Below, piece after piece: positions 25,785 to 33,969 of a stretch of DNA of 34,404 nucleotides. The DNA is from Gammaproteobacteria bacterium (lineage in GTDB: Bacteria; Pseudomonadota; Gammaproteobacteria; Pseudomonadales; Azotimanducaceae): contig JABGTE010000056.1 in the NCBI GenBank assembly GCA_018647445.1, positions 1 through 34,404 on the forward strand, read 5' to 3'. Numbering within the stretch: the stretch's first letter is position 1; the number at the start of each line of letters is the position of its first letter. A model generated the notes under the pieces. The model did not search any database. It was not told where the DNA came from and saw nothing but the letters and a program-made list of their open reading frames with translations. A program made the position numbers and the translations under genes.

Positions 25785-27560
25785 TCAAAGCGCAGCAGTG
25801 GCTTGCAATAGCCAAGGTTTCGCAGCGGGATCGATACGGTCGCCGAGCTTTTCAAAAACGGCTTCATGATAATCATTCAACCATCGCCGCTCTGCCTCGG
25901 TGAGAATGCTCTTATCAATCAGGTGGTGATCAAATGGCGCAAAGGTGAGGGTTTCAAACCCCAGCATGCCAGACGCCAGGCGCACCACCACCATGAGATT
26001 TTCGCAACGAATACCGTAGTCGTTCGGTTCGTAATATCCAGGCTCGTTGGATACCACCATGCCAGGCAGCAACGAAGCGGTGGGATGTGGTGACTTACCA
26101 ATACGTTGAGGACCTTCATGCACGCTTAGATAACAACCCACGCCATGGCCAGTACCATGGTCAAAGTCCTTGCCAATCTCCCAAAGGAATTGCCGCGCGA
26201 GTACGTCCAACTGATGACCCTGAACCCCTTCTGGGAAGCTGGCCATCGCCAACGCAATGTGACCTTTTAGGACCCGTGTAAATAGGTTTTTATGATCGGC
26301 TCTGGGCTCATCGATGGCGATCGTTCGAGTGACGTCGGTGGTGCCATCGAAGTATTGGCCGCCCGAGTCGACGAGATACAGTGAGTTCGGCGTGAGCGCC
26401 GCGGGGATGCCATTGGTGTGTGAGTAATGGGCCATCGCTGCATTGCTGCCTGCTGCGGAAATGGTGGAAAACGAGAGGTCTTTAAGTTCTGGCAGGGCAC
26501 GTCGGAACTGTTCGAGCCGATCGGATAAGACGCCTTCGTCATGGTAGTGACCCTTGGCAACCTCCCCATCAATCCAGCAAAGGTATTCGCTGAGGGCTGC
26601 GCCATCACGGATGTGCGCCTCGCGAATACCGCTGACTTCAACGGTGTTCTTTTGCGCTTTTGGCAGCTCAACGGGATCTTTTCCTTCAATTAAGTGGCAG
26701 TTAGAAGACAAGCAAGTCAAGGCCGTTAGAGCGTTGGTGCCATCTGGGTCCAGCAAGACTTTCGGTTGCTGGGCCCCATAGCGTTCCAAGAAGCCTGAAA
26801 AATCTTCGGCTTCATGGACAAAAACCTGTTTGCCGACATGTTCGTCAAAGCCATGCGGAATCTTGGCAGAGTCAATAAACAAATGCTGTGTTCCGTCATT
26901 GAGTAAAATCGATTGACTGAGCAGGACCGGTAAGTGCGGAACATCATTGCCTCGAATGTTCAGTAACCATGCGATGGAGTCCAGTTGGCTGATGATGGCC
27001 GCATCAGCGCCTGCCGCTTTGAGATTGTTTGCAATTCGCGCACGTTTTGATGTGCTGGACTCGCCTGAAAAGGCCTCGCTCAAAAGGATTGCAGGCGATA
27101 TCACAGCCGTTGGACGATCAGTCCAAATGTCATCGATTGGGTTGTGCGTTAACGCCTGCAATGAGATGTTCAGTTCACCCAATTCAGTTTCCACTGTTTT
27201 AAAGAACCGGTAAGTTACAACCCGTCCGTCCAGCGCGACTGTCTGACCCGACTGCAGCGTTTCTTTCAGCCAAGCCAGGACCGGTTCATTGATCAGGTGA
27301 TGATGCTCAAAGAGCGGTGTTGGGCATTGGTTTGAGGCTTGCAAGGTGTAGCGGCCATCCACGAAGAGTGCCGCCCGCTCCTGGGTCACGACCAGGGTGC
27401 CGGCGGATCCGGTGAATCCGGAAAGGTAGGCCAGGCGTTGATTCTGCTCAGGAACATATTCCCCGAGGTATTCATCTGTTGTTGGCACGATGTAGGCCGC
27501 TATGTTGGCCTCGCGCATCGTGGTTCTAAGTGCCCCTAATCGCAGGGTTATGGTCTTCAT
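25785..27560 (-). CDS. M24-family Xaa-Pro aminopeptidase (aminopeptidase P, three-domain type)
   Basis: Releases N-terminal residues from peptides with proline in second position. The 591-residue protein is of the long three-domain type: two creatinase-like N-terminal domains (first from LRTTMREANIAAYIVPTTDE) and a C-terminal pita-bread metallopeptidase domain. The dimetal ligands are in LVDSGGQYFDGTTDVTRT (two Asp, about 395-410), GTGHGVGCYLSVHEGP (His), SNEPGYYEPNDYGIRCENLM (two Glu). The usual histidines are intact. It is cytosolic, with no signal peptide. AAGGA precedes the ATG. A POT peptide transporter lies about 1 kb away on the other strand, so both may serve peptide use. Confidence 0.94.
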   Translation of the reverse strand: MKTITLRLGALRTTMREANIAAYIVPTTDEYLGEYVPEQNQRLAYLSGFTGSAGTLVVTQERAALFVDGRYTLQASNQCPTPLFEHHHLINEPVLAWLKETLQSGQTVALDGRVVTYRFFKTVETELGELNISLQALTHNPIDDIWTDRPTAVISPAILLSEAFSGESSTSKRARIANNLKAAGADAAIISQLDSIAWLLNIRGNDVPHLPVLLSQSILLNDGTQHLFIDSAKIPHGFDEHVGKQVFVHEAEDFSGFLERYGAQQPKVLLDPDGTNALTALTCLSSNCHLIEGKDPVELPKAQKNTVEVSGIREAHIRDGAALSEYLCWIDGEVAKGHYHDEGVLSDRLEQFRRALPELKDLSFSTISAAGSNAAMAHYSHTNGIPAALTPNSLYLVDSGGQYFDGTTDVTRTIAIDEPRADHKNLFTRVLKGHIALAMASFPEGVQGHQLDVLARQFLWEIGKDFDHGTGHGVGCYLSVHEGPQRIGKSPHPTASLLPGMVVSNEPGYYEPNDYGIRCENLMVVVRLASGMLGFETLTFAPFDHHLIDKSILTEAERRWLNDYHEAVFEKLGDRIDPAAKPWLLQATAAL

Positions 27561-27846
27561 GCTGTGAATCCTTGAGTGATCGTGATGTCCGGATGCTAGG
27601 CACGTTGGTGGTCAAGTGTGAAAAGCGTCCAAGGTCAAATCATCTCAGATCTCACGCATGGGTAAAAGGCCGTAGCGATCGTGCCTTGCGAAAAAGTTTT
27701 GCATGGACGCCACGCTGAGTGACGCGTAATAACGTGGTGATGAGCGGTCCAGCATCAATAAATCTCATCCAAAGCAATCGGTTGGGTGGTAAAGTTTTGG
27801 GGATTAATGCATTCTAAAATGACTGGAAACCATTAGGGAAATCGCC
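27561..27846. other. Divergent intergenic region between M24 peptidase and enoyl-CoA hydratase-like gene
   Basis: This 286-base region should hold promoters for both flanking genes. On the plus strand an AGGGA ribosome binding site precedes the hydratase-like start. No promoter reaches consensus. The best guesses are TTGGGT about 65 bases upstream of that start, and TTTACC-16-GATGAT on the minus strand. The 62-residue ORF in the track has no recognisable features. No RNA gene is seen. Confidence 0.4.
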
Positions 27847-28575
27847 ATGTTAGATTTTGTTCAAATTGAGCAGCATCAAGGCTGGGCGGAAATTATTCTA
27901 GACAGGCCAGCGCGCCGCAATGCGTTAACGCCCGGACTTGCAGCGCAACTCACAACGGCGATAGAAGGCTTATCACGCTCTGCGGATGTTGCGGCGATCA
28001 TCCTGCGCGGCGCAGATCATTGTTTCTGTTCGGGGATCGATTTAAAAGCCTTGCAAAGCAATGAAGATCTAGGGAGTGAGGATGGTGTCTGGCATCAGGC
28101 GTCGATTAGAGCCTTGCATCTCGCGCTCTATCGCTGCCCAAAGCCCCTGATTTGCGCTTTAGAAAAATACGCGATCAATGCTGGTGCCGCGCTCGTTTTC
28201 GCCTGTGATTTAGCCGTTGCCGGTGACTCGGCCTTTCTTCAAATCGGCGAGATTCAACAAGGCTCAGATATCCCGATCAATGCGGCTTGGTTGCGTCTAA
28301 AAACGTCAGAGCAAACGCTTGCGCGGCTAGCTTTATTGGGTGACCGGGTGGGGGCGACGGAACTTGCGCACATCGGGTTGATTCAATCGGTGGTGCCCGA
28401 CGACGAGGTGCTAACCCAGGCGCGGGTTTGGGCCGCTCGATTGGCAAGTTTTCCAGTCGGTGCGGGCGATGTCATCATCGATCGTATTCGAAGTTTCAGA
28501 CCGATGGATCCCGAAACCGTGTTTCCCGTATCGACCAACAATGCTTTGCTGACCGCGGGTCAGGTCAAAAACTGA
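27847..28575 (+). CDS. Enoyl-CoA hydratase/isomerase-family protein lacking one catalytic Glu
   Basis: A 242-residue crotonase-fold protein. The CoA-binding and oxyanion-hole segments are recognisable: ILDRPARRNALTPGL, IILRGADHCFCSGIDLKAL and KPLICALEKYAINAGAALVFACD. In the classic hydratase motif GGGCEL, the first catalytic glutamate aligns with Ala115 here (AGAAL). The second aligns with Glu135 in IGEIQQGS and is kept. Having only the second Glu is the pattern of enoyl-CoA isomerases and some other crotonases, so water addition is less likely. The protein is a little short, and its substrate is unknown. It sits alone 53 bases before the POT transporter gene, same strand. Confidence 0.82.
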   Translation: MLDFVQIEQHQGWAEIILDRPARRNALTPGLAAQLTTAIEGLSRSADVAAIILRGADHCFCSGIDLKALQSNEDLGSEDGVWHQASIRALHLALYRCPKPLICALEKYAINAGAALVFACDLAVAGDSAFLQIGEIQQGSDIPINAAWLRLKTSEQTLARLALLGDRVGATELAHIGLIQSVVPDDEVLTQARVWAARLASFPVGAGDVIIDRIRSFRPMDPETVFPVSTNNALLTAGQVKN

Positions 28576-28628
28576 ATGCCGTGCTGGACGCTCAAAGCTA
28601 AATTCAATGAACAAAATGGAATGAGACC

Positions 28629-30140
28629 ATGATGCAATCCCCCACGCAATCAACTTGGCTCGGCCATCCGCCTGGATTGTTCGTGTTGTTCGCGACCGAA
28701 ATGTGGGAGCGATTTAGTTATTACGGGATGCGTGCCCTTTTGATTTTATATCTCACCAAACACTGGTTGTATGCCGATGGCGAGGCGGCAATGATTTACG
28801 GTAGTTACGCGGCGATGGTCTACGCCGTTCCGGTATTGGGCGGCATGATTGCCGATCGTTATCTTGGCCTTCGCAAGGCCATTATTTTCGGTGCGGTATT
28901 GCTGGTTGCGGGTCATCTCGGGATGGCCTATGAAGGCCCGCCGGCGGTTGTTATTGGCGAGACGGTTAAGCGGTCTGTGGAGCATGAGCAAGCCTTCTAT
29001 CTTGCGCTTTCGTTTATTATCGTTGGGGTCGGTTTTTTAAAGGCGAATATATCAACCATCGTGGGCGGGCTTTATGGAGAGGGTGATCCCCGGCGCGATG
29101 GCGGCTTTACCATCTTCTACATGGGGATTAATTTGGGTGCTTTTGTGGCGACGCTTCTGTGTGCTTATTTGGGCGAAACCTACGGCTGGCGCTATGGTTT
29201 TGGTCTAGCCGGGATTGGCATGGTGATCGGGCTGCTAACGTTTTTACTTGGCTCGAAGTATCTCGCAGGGCTGGGTCTGCCGCCAGCGCCGGCGGCTTTG
29301 GCGGCTCGGCGGTTTGGCATCTCGCTGGAACATCGAATCTATGTCTCTGCGGTCCTTTTTGTGGGGGTGATTTGGTTTGCGATTCAAAATACTCAGGAGA
29401 TGGGGGTCGTGTTGATCCTGTTTACCAGTGTGATCACAGCCTACGTTATCTGGTTTTCAATGACCGCGTGTACACCCAAGGAGCGAGATCGGATGTTGTC
29501 GATGTTGCTGCTCATCTTTCTATCGGTGGTTTTTTGGGCCTTGTTTGAGCAGGCTGGATCGTCGTTAACCCTGTTTACCGACCGTAATGTGGACCGTGGA
29601 GATTTTTTGACAGCCGGTATGTTTGGCAGCTTGAATTCATTGTTTATTATCCTATTTGCACCCATTTTCGCGCTGCTTTGGGTGATGATGGCCCGGGTTC
29701 AACGAGAACCGTCTACCCCGATGAAGTTTGGCGTGGCGATTATCCTGGTCGGCCTCGGATTCTACGCCTTGGTGCTGGGTGCGGCTTATGCTGGGCCTAA
29801 CGGCCAGGTTGCCGTCGTGTGGTTGGTGCTGATGTATTGGCTGCATACTATGGGCGAGTTGTGTCTGTCGCCGGTTGGCTTGTCTATGGTCACCAAATTA
29901 TCCGTGCGGCGGGTGGCCGCAATGATGATGGGGGTTTGGTTTTTATCCAGTGCGTTTGCAGCGTACGTCGGGGGTTGGATCGCGAGTTTGATGGCCATTG
30001 AAGGCTCAGGCGGCGATGTATCTGGGACGGTATCCCTTGCAGTTTATGTCGAAGTGTTTGAAAAGTTGGGGCTGTTGGCGGTTGTCACTGGTATCGGGTT
30101 AATGTTGATCGCCCCGAGGATTGCAAAACGAATGCATTAG
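28629..30140 (+). CDS. POT/PTR-family proton-dependent oligopeptide transporter
   Basis: A 503-residue inner-membrane major facilitator protein that imports di- and tripeptides with protons. The family ExxERF motif is present near the N-terminus (FATEMWERFSYYGMRALLI; Glu24, Glu27, Arg28). A second PTR signature is the FTIFYMGINLGAFVATLLC region. About 14 hydrophobic helices can be counted, including the extra pair between the six-helix bundles typical of bacterial POTs. The start is ATGATG, so it is uncertain by one codon. The gene is followed by a terminator-like hairpin at 30294-30318. Confidence 0.95.
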   Translation: MMQSPTQSTWLGHPPGLFVLFATEMWERFSYYGMRALLILYLTKHWLYADGEAAMIYGSYAAMVYAVPVLGGMIADRYLGLRKAIIFGAVLLVAGHLGMAYEGPPAVVIGETVKRSVEHEQAFYLALSFIIVGVGFLKANISTIVGGLYGEGDPRRDGGFTIFYMGINLGAFVATLLCAYLGETYGWRYGFGLAGIGMVIGLLTFLLGSKYLAGLGLPPAPAALAARRFGISLEHRIYVSAVLFVGVIWFAIQNTQEMGVVLILFTSVITAYVIWFSMTACTPKERDRMLSMLLLIFLSVVFWALFEQAGSSLTLFTDRNVDRGDFLTAGMFGSLNSLFIILFAPIFALLWVMMARVQREPSTPMKFGVAIILVGLGFYALVLGAAYAGPNGQVAVVWLVLMYWLHTMGELCLSPVGLSMVTKLSVRRVAAMMMGVWFLSSAFAAYVGGWIASLMAIEGSGGDVSGTVSLAVYVEVFEKLGLLAVVTGIGLMLIAPRIAKRMH

Positions 30141-30142
30141 AG

Positions 30143-30179
30143 GCTTGCCTGCTCAGGTGAGCGACGCAGCCGGGCAAGC
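30143..30179. repeat. Inverted repeat just after the POT transporter stop
   Basis: GCTTGCC at 30143-30149 pairs exactly with GGCAAGC at 30173-30179. No T run follows, so it is a transcript-end structure or Rho-related hairpin rather than a clear intrinsic terminator. Confidence 0.4.
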
Positions 30180-30293
30180 ATTAACGTGTTCACCGTGGGG
30201 CATTGTGGTGATCTGACGAACAGGGTTGTTTTGCTGCAGTGATGCGGCCCGGTCGATAAAAGTCAGAGGGTCGCTTGGTAGCCGTCCGCTCGC

Positions 30294-30318
30294 GACTCGG
30301 GCCTCGAGTCCTCTTTTT
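30294..30318 (+). terminator. Intrinsic terminator between POT transporter and msrB
   Basis: GACTCG pairs perfectly with CGAGTC around GGCCT, followed by CTCTTTTT. It faces the plus strand and should end transcription from the transporter gene before the convergent msrB. The minus-strand side lacks a T run. Confidence 0.65.
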
Positions 30319-30329
30319 CCGAGAGTGTG

Positions 30330-30695
30330 TTAAACAGTTTGAAACCTCATTGAGATAGAATTAACACAGTGTCGGGTGTTTTTTTCGGTGATGCGTTCCC
30401 CCTCAAAGACATGGCCCAAGTGACCATCACACTGACTACAAAGGATCTCGACTCGATGACCATCGGCATCAACTTCGCGGCGGACCGCGCCTGATATTTC
30501 ATCGTCAAAGGCGGGCCAACCGCAGTGCGCCTGGAACTTGTCCTCAGAGCGATACAGTGGCTGATCACATTGGCGACACACGTAGACGCCCGCATCAAAA
30601 TGATCGTCGTATTCACCCGTGAAGGGCCTTTCAGTGCCTTTTTGAAGGATGACCCAAGACTCTTCGGGCGTTAAGGGGTTTTTATGATCTGTCAT
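30330..30695 (-). CDS. msrB: Peptide-methionine (R)-S-oxide reductase
   Basis: MsrB reduces methionine-R-sulfoxide in oxidised proteins, recycled by thioredoxin. The 121-residue protein has the two zinc-binding CxxC pairs (Cys40/Cys43 in VCRQCD, Cys86/Cys89 in [13 protein letters not shown]). The catalytic cysteine is Cys110 in [12 protein letters not shown], so it is a cysteine form, not selenocysteine. The ORF track starts 39 codons earlier, but AAGGA stands 6 bases before the internal ATG at 30695. The resulting N-terminus ([17 protein letters not shown]) is that of the family. It is a lone gene, convergent to the POT transporter. Confidence 0.95.
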   Translation of the reverse strand: MTDHKNPLTPEESWVILQKGTERPFTGEYDDHFDAGVYVCRQCDQPLYRSEDKFQAHCGWPAFDDEISGAVRREVDADGHRVEILCSQCDGHLGHVFEGERITEKNTRHCVNSISMRFQTV

Positions 30696-31140
30696 CAGTG
30701 GTCCTTTGTAAGAGCGCTTGAGTATAGCTGCGAGCAGGTTACCAAAGATTTGGTCGGGAATGAAAGCCTCTGAAAATTGGGGACGAGTGTACGGGACTCC
30801 ACGCGACTCCACGGAAAGTGGGACTTGCCGATACTGAGCTAGTCGCTCCTCATGGCATCAGCCCTGTTTGCCAATACAGTCTGTCGGTAAGGGGGGGCGA
30901 TAAGCGGAAAGGTGCGCTGGTTGTTTGGTCTGGAAGGCTCCGTTGTTATAACCCTCCTGCGACTCAGCATTGCGTTATCCAATTTGGATTGACTGCAAAT
31001 AAAGCTTACAGTGTGATTAGCGGAATGCGCTTGACGCGAGGCTTGACCCAATCGGAATCAAGGCTTGGCAAGAGGGGGCCGCGCGATAATTTTTTGTGTT
31101 GGGACTAAATTGTCTTTTAACGGACAGTCAGGAGCGCAGT
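30696..31140. other. 445-base non-coding region between msrB and the GFA-family gene
   Basis: The longest gene-free stretch in the window. Overlapping ORFs of 96 codons (plus) and 70 codons (minus) have no recognisable motif, no good start site and odd composition, so I treat them as chance. It holds the msrB ribosome binding site, a tandem 10-base repeat at 30795, and an AT-rich patch GATAATTTTTTGTG about 60 bases before the next gene. That patch may be part of the promoter (TTGGCA lies upstream). No tRNA, transposase remnant or other structure was found. Confidence 0.45.
30795..30813. repeat. Two tandem copies of GACTCCACG
   Basis: GACTCCACG occurs twice with a 10-base period, about 100 bases upstream of msrB. 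Helical-turn spacing would suit a regulator site, but two short copies may be chance. Confidence 0.35.
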
Positions 31141-31551
31141 ATGACATCATATTCAGGTCAGTGTCTTTGTGGTGATATCACCTATAAAATCTCCGGGGAG
31201 CCCCTGATGGCAGGGGTTTGTCATTGTAAAAACTGCCAGCGGCAAGCCGGTTCGGCGTTCTCGACATTATGGGGCGTTCCAAAGACCAGCATTACGTTTT
31301 CGGGTGCTGAACCCAAGCTTTATTTAGATGCTGATACCGACAGCGGCAGCCAAGTTGAGCGGTATTTTTGTGGACGTTGCGGATCGCCCTTGTATTCCTT
31401 GATTCCAGCTCAGGCCGAGATGTTGTTTTTGAAGACCGGCACGTTGGATCAAACAGACAGCTTTGCACCGCAGTTCCATGTCTGGTGTGATAGCAAACAG
31501 AACTGGGTGGAACTGGCCGAAGGAGTGCCGCAGATGGCAACCCAAAGTTAA
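31141..31551 (+). CDS. GFA-family protein (glutathione-dependent formaldehyde-activating enzyme-like)
   Basis: A 136-residue zinc protein of the GFA/CENP-V fold. All metal-binding cysteines are present: GQCLCGDITYKI, VCHCKNCQRQAGSAFS and YFCGRCGSPLYS. The start at 31141 is chosen because CAGGAG lies 6 bases upstream, and the track's extra 15 residues have no support. Many GFA proteins have no proven formaldehyde activity, so only the fold is secure. It is followed by the EthD-like gene about 100 bases later on the same strand. Confidence 0.9.
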   Translation: MTSYSGQCLCGDITYKISGEPLMAGVCHCKNCQRQAGSAFSTLWGVPKTSITFSGAEPKLYLDADTDSGSQVERYFCGRCGSPLYSLIPAQAEMLFLKTGTLDQTDSFAPQFHVWCDSKQNWVELAEGVPQMATQS

Positions 31552-31652
31552 ACCGCGGATATGCCTGGCAGAATTTGATGCGTCTAATTTAGGCCGCGAT
31601 CAGTGGGCGTGCAGGGCGCCTAGCGAACCCAGCATAATCAAGGAGAAATGAC

Positions 31653-32417
31653 GTGATTCGATTCGAGTATTATCTCCGGCGCCAGTCCTCTGTAAGCTCG
31701 GAGGGCTTCCAGGTCGCTTGGCACGAGAGTCTAAAAGAGCCTTGGCTAGACGTCCTCACGAGTCTCGGGTGCCAACGCGCGTTGGCAGTATTAGGGCAGG
31801 ACAATGACCTGTTCGTTCAGATGAATCGTGCTCGAGGTGGTTCGATGCAAGCCCCTTTTGATTTGGTCCTTGAGCTATGGTGGGCAACCGAGGCAGAGGC
31901 GGTTCAGGCTTTGATAGGCGGCGGGCTTGAGCAGCTTGCGGATCTGGTTGCGGCGCAAGCCGCTTGGCTGGATGCCGGGCAGTCTCCCGCATGGCTCGCT
32001 ATGGAATATCCTCAAGTCAATCCAACCCCTGAAGATTTGGTAGCAAGTGCCGGCAGCGTATTGAAAAAACTGCAGTTCCCGCTTCAGCATCGTCGCGATC
32101 TATCAGAAGCTGCGGCACGGCAGTATTGGCTGCAGTCGCATGGCCCCTTGATCCGGCAACATGCACCCGACTCTGGCATCGCGCGTTATGTCCAAGTTCA
32201 CCGGCTGGATCATCCTGTGAATGCAAACATTGCGGCTGCTTTGGGTTTCGTTTGCCCGGTTTATTTAGGGCATGCCGAGGTTTGGGTGGGGCCGGGCGGT
32301 GGCTCTCAGGAAGCGCGCCGGCTAGCCAGTCGTGCAGCGGTTGAGGACGAAGCAAAGTTCATCGACTTTGCTTCGTCTACGCTGTTCACCGGTATTGAAT
32401 CCCGCCTGATTGAATGA
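31653..32417 (+). CDS. Protein with tandem EthD/Dabb-like halves
   Basis: A 254-residue soluble protein. Both halves look like ferredoxin-like alpha-beta barrel domains of the EthD superfamily. The N-terminal half begins IRFEYYLRRQSSVSSEGFQV, followed by AWHES. The second has ARQYWLQSHGPLIRQHAP and GIARYVQVHRLDHP, the clearer EthD signature. EthD-type domains are small and usually dimerise, so a tandem copy would form the dimer within one chain. The GTG at 31653 has AAGGAG well spaced before it. An ATG between them hits a stop at once. Function is unknown; EthD proteins occur in catabolic and polyketide-like contexts. It converges on the Fe-S gene with 17 bases between. Confidence 0.75.
   Translation: MIRFEYYLRRQSSVSSEGFQVAWHESLKEPWLDVLTSLGCQRALAVLGQDNDLFVQMNRARGGSMQAPFDLVLELWWATEAEAVQALIGGGLEQLADLVAAQAAWLDAGQSPAWLAMEYPQVNPTPEDLVASAGSVLKKLQFPLQHRRDLSEAAARQYWLQSHGPLIRQHAPDSGIARYVQVHRLDHPVNANIAAALGFVCPVYLGHAEVWVGPGGGSQEARRLASRAAVEDEAKFIDFASSTLFTGIESRLIE
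32346..32377. repeat. Perfect 13-bp inverted repeat inside the EthD-like gene
   Basis: GACGAAGCAAAGT is mirrored exactly by ACTTTGCTTCGTC with a 6-base loop TCATCG. It lies 40 bases before the stop, in codons for EDEAKFIDFASST. There is no T run on either side. The two convergent genes end 17 bases apart, so a bidirectional transcript-end structure is possible. Confidence 0.75.
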
Positions 32418-32434
32418 AGGCGGTGCTAGGCCCT

Positions 32435-33763
32435 TTACAAACCGTAAGCTTTTCTCAGCAGGGTCATAGGATGAGCCGCCAAGTCTACCGATTCAGAAAG
32501 ATTTGCGATGTGAACCGCAGCCATAGGACAATCGCTGGCAAAGTGCTTGGCTTGCTTTGTATCCACAAAGCGAACCACAGGTTTGGCAATCTTCACGGAT
32601 TTTGCGCGGGTTTCTTCTTTTACCGCATAGGTCCCATCATGGCCTGAGCACCGCTCAATCGTGAGGACCTCGGTATCGTTCACTAAATTCAAGATATCGC
32701 GGGTTTTATTGCCAATATTTTGAACTCTGAGGTGACAGGCGACCTGGTAACTGACCTCTCCAAGAGCTTCTTTAAAGTCTAATTTTAGGCCACCTTCTTT
32801 GTGCCTTAGGAAGAGGTATTCGAAAGGATCAAAAAACGCGTTTTTGACCTTTAAGACATCTGGATCATTGGGGTACATTAACGGTAATTCTTGTTTGTAC
32901 ATTAAAACGCAGGACGGGATCGGGGCGATTAGATCAAAACCTTGATCGACGAGTTTCGCGAGCACGGGAATGTTTTTTTCCTTCAGTGCATTCACGCTAT
33001 CCAAGTCACCCAGTTCTAATTTTGGCATGCCGCAACAAGCCTCTTTGGGTACCAGTTCAATATGAATATCGTTATGAGCAAAGACTTGGGCGAAATCCTG
33101 ACCAAGATCTGGCGTGTTGTAATTGCCATAACAGGTAGCGTAGAGCGCAACCTTGCCCGTTGTGCGCCCGAGTGGGGTGGCGGATTTGGAGGGTGCTGAA
33201 AACTGCTTGCGGAGCGTGTTACGGTGATATTCTGGTAATGGCGCGTCAGCGTGGACGCCGAGGGTTGTTTCCAGCGCATTCCGAAAGAGCTTATTTTTGT
33301 TAAGCGCATTAGCCGTAACATCGACTAGGGGTATGGTTGTGAGAGCCCTGCCCATGGCGTCGGTGCTGGTTAATAAATTATCTCGGAAGCTACCACCGTC
33401 CGCTTTAAACTTCTGCGCCTTGGCACGGAGCATCAAATGAGGGAAGTCGATGTTCCATTCATGCGGTGGTACATAAGGACACTTCGTCAGGTAGCACAAA
33501 TCGCACAGATAGCACTGCTCAACAACATCAAAAAAGTCGCTCTTCTCAACACCATCGACTTCCATGGTTTCGGACTCATCGACCAAGTCAAACAGCGTTG
33601 GAAAGGCATCACACAAGCTGACGCAGCGGCGGCAACCATGGCAAACATCATAGACGCGCTCTAACTCCTCGTTGAGTAAATCTCGCTCCCAGAAATTATC
33701 TTCCTGCCATCCTAAAGGATGACGCGTTGGGGCTTGCAAACTGCCTTCACCTTGTTGAGCCAT
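32435..33763 (-). CDS. HdrB/GlpC-like iron-sulfur oxidoreductase subunit
   Basis: A protein of about 442 residues with two 4Fe-4S motifs: CHGCRRCVSLC (Cys41, 44, 47, 51) and CYLCDLCYLTKCP. These are followed by two cysteine-rich CCG-type domains. The first has LYATCYGNYN and KEACCGMPKLELGD. The second has VACHLRVQNIG and ERCSGHDGTY, degenerate from CCG. This architecture is shared with GlpC, GlcF and heterodisulfide-reductase subunits, which pass electrons between a flavoprotein and quinone or thiols. The redox partner is unknown. The track starts at GTG 33778, and I prefer ATG 33763 for its family-like MAQQGEGSLQAPTRHP start. In other proteobacteria close relatives lie beside rubrerythrin and DUF3501 genes, but neither is here. 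Confidence 0.83.
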   Translation of the reverse strand: MAQQGEGSLQAPTRHPLGWQEDNFWERDLLNEELERVYDVCHGCRRCVSLCDAFPTLFDLVDESETMEVDGVEKSDFFDVVEQCYLCDLCYLTKCPYVPPHEWNIDFPHLMLRAKAQKFKADGGSFRDNLLTSTDAMGRALTTIPLVDVTANALNKNKLFRNALETTLGVHADAPLPEYHRNTLRKQFSAPSKSATPLGRTTGKVALYATCYGNYNTPDLGQDFAQVFAHNDIHIELVPKEACCGMPKLELGDLDSVNALKEKNIPVLAKLVDQGFDLIAPIPSCVLMYKQELPLMYPNDPDVLKVKNAFFDPFEYLFLRHKEGGLKLDFKEALGEVSYQVACHLRVQNIGNKTRDILNLVNDTEVLTIERCSGHDGTYAVKEETRAKSVKIAKPVVRFVDTKQAKHFASDCPMAAVHIANLSESVDLAAHPMTLLRKAYGL

Positions 33764-33969
33764 AACCTGAAATTCCACGATTGTTGAGGATCGTAGTTTA
33801 GGACCTTGCTCGTCGACGCGCTAATGAATCTTTTGATTCGTCCCGATTCACAAAATCAATGGCCGGTTCGGCATTACAGCAGATGGGCGCTGCGCGTCAG
33901 GTTACGCCTGCGCTTTTATAATAAGCCGGGTTTTTTTGGTGGCAACGCAATTCCGGCCAGAACAGGCGA

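Noticed and set aside
30818-31108. 96-residue ORF between msrB and the GFA gene
   Set aside because: No ribosome binding site, no recognisable motif, and a competing ORF on the other strand; likely chance.
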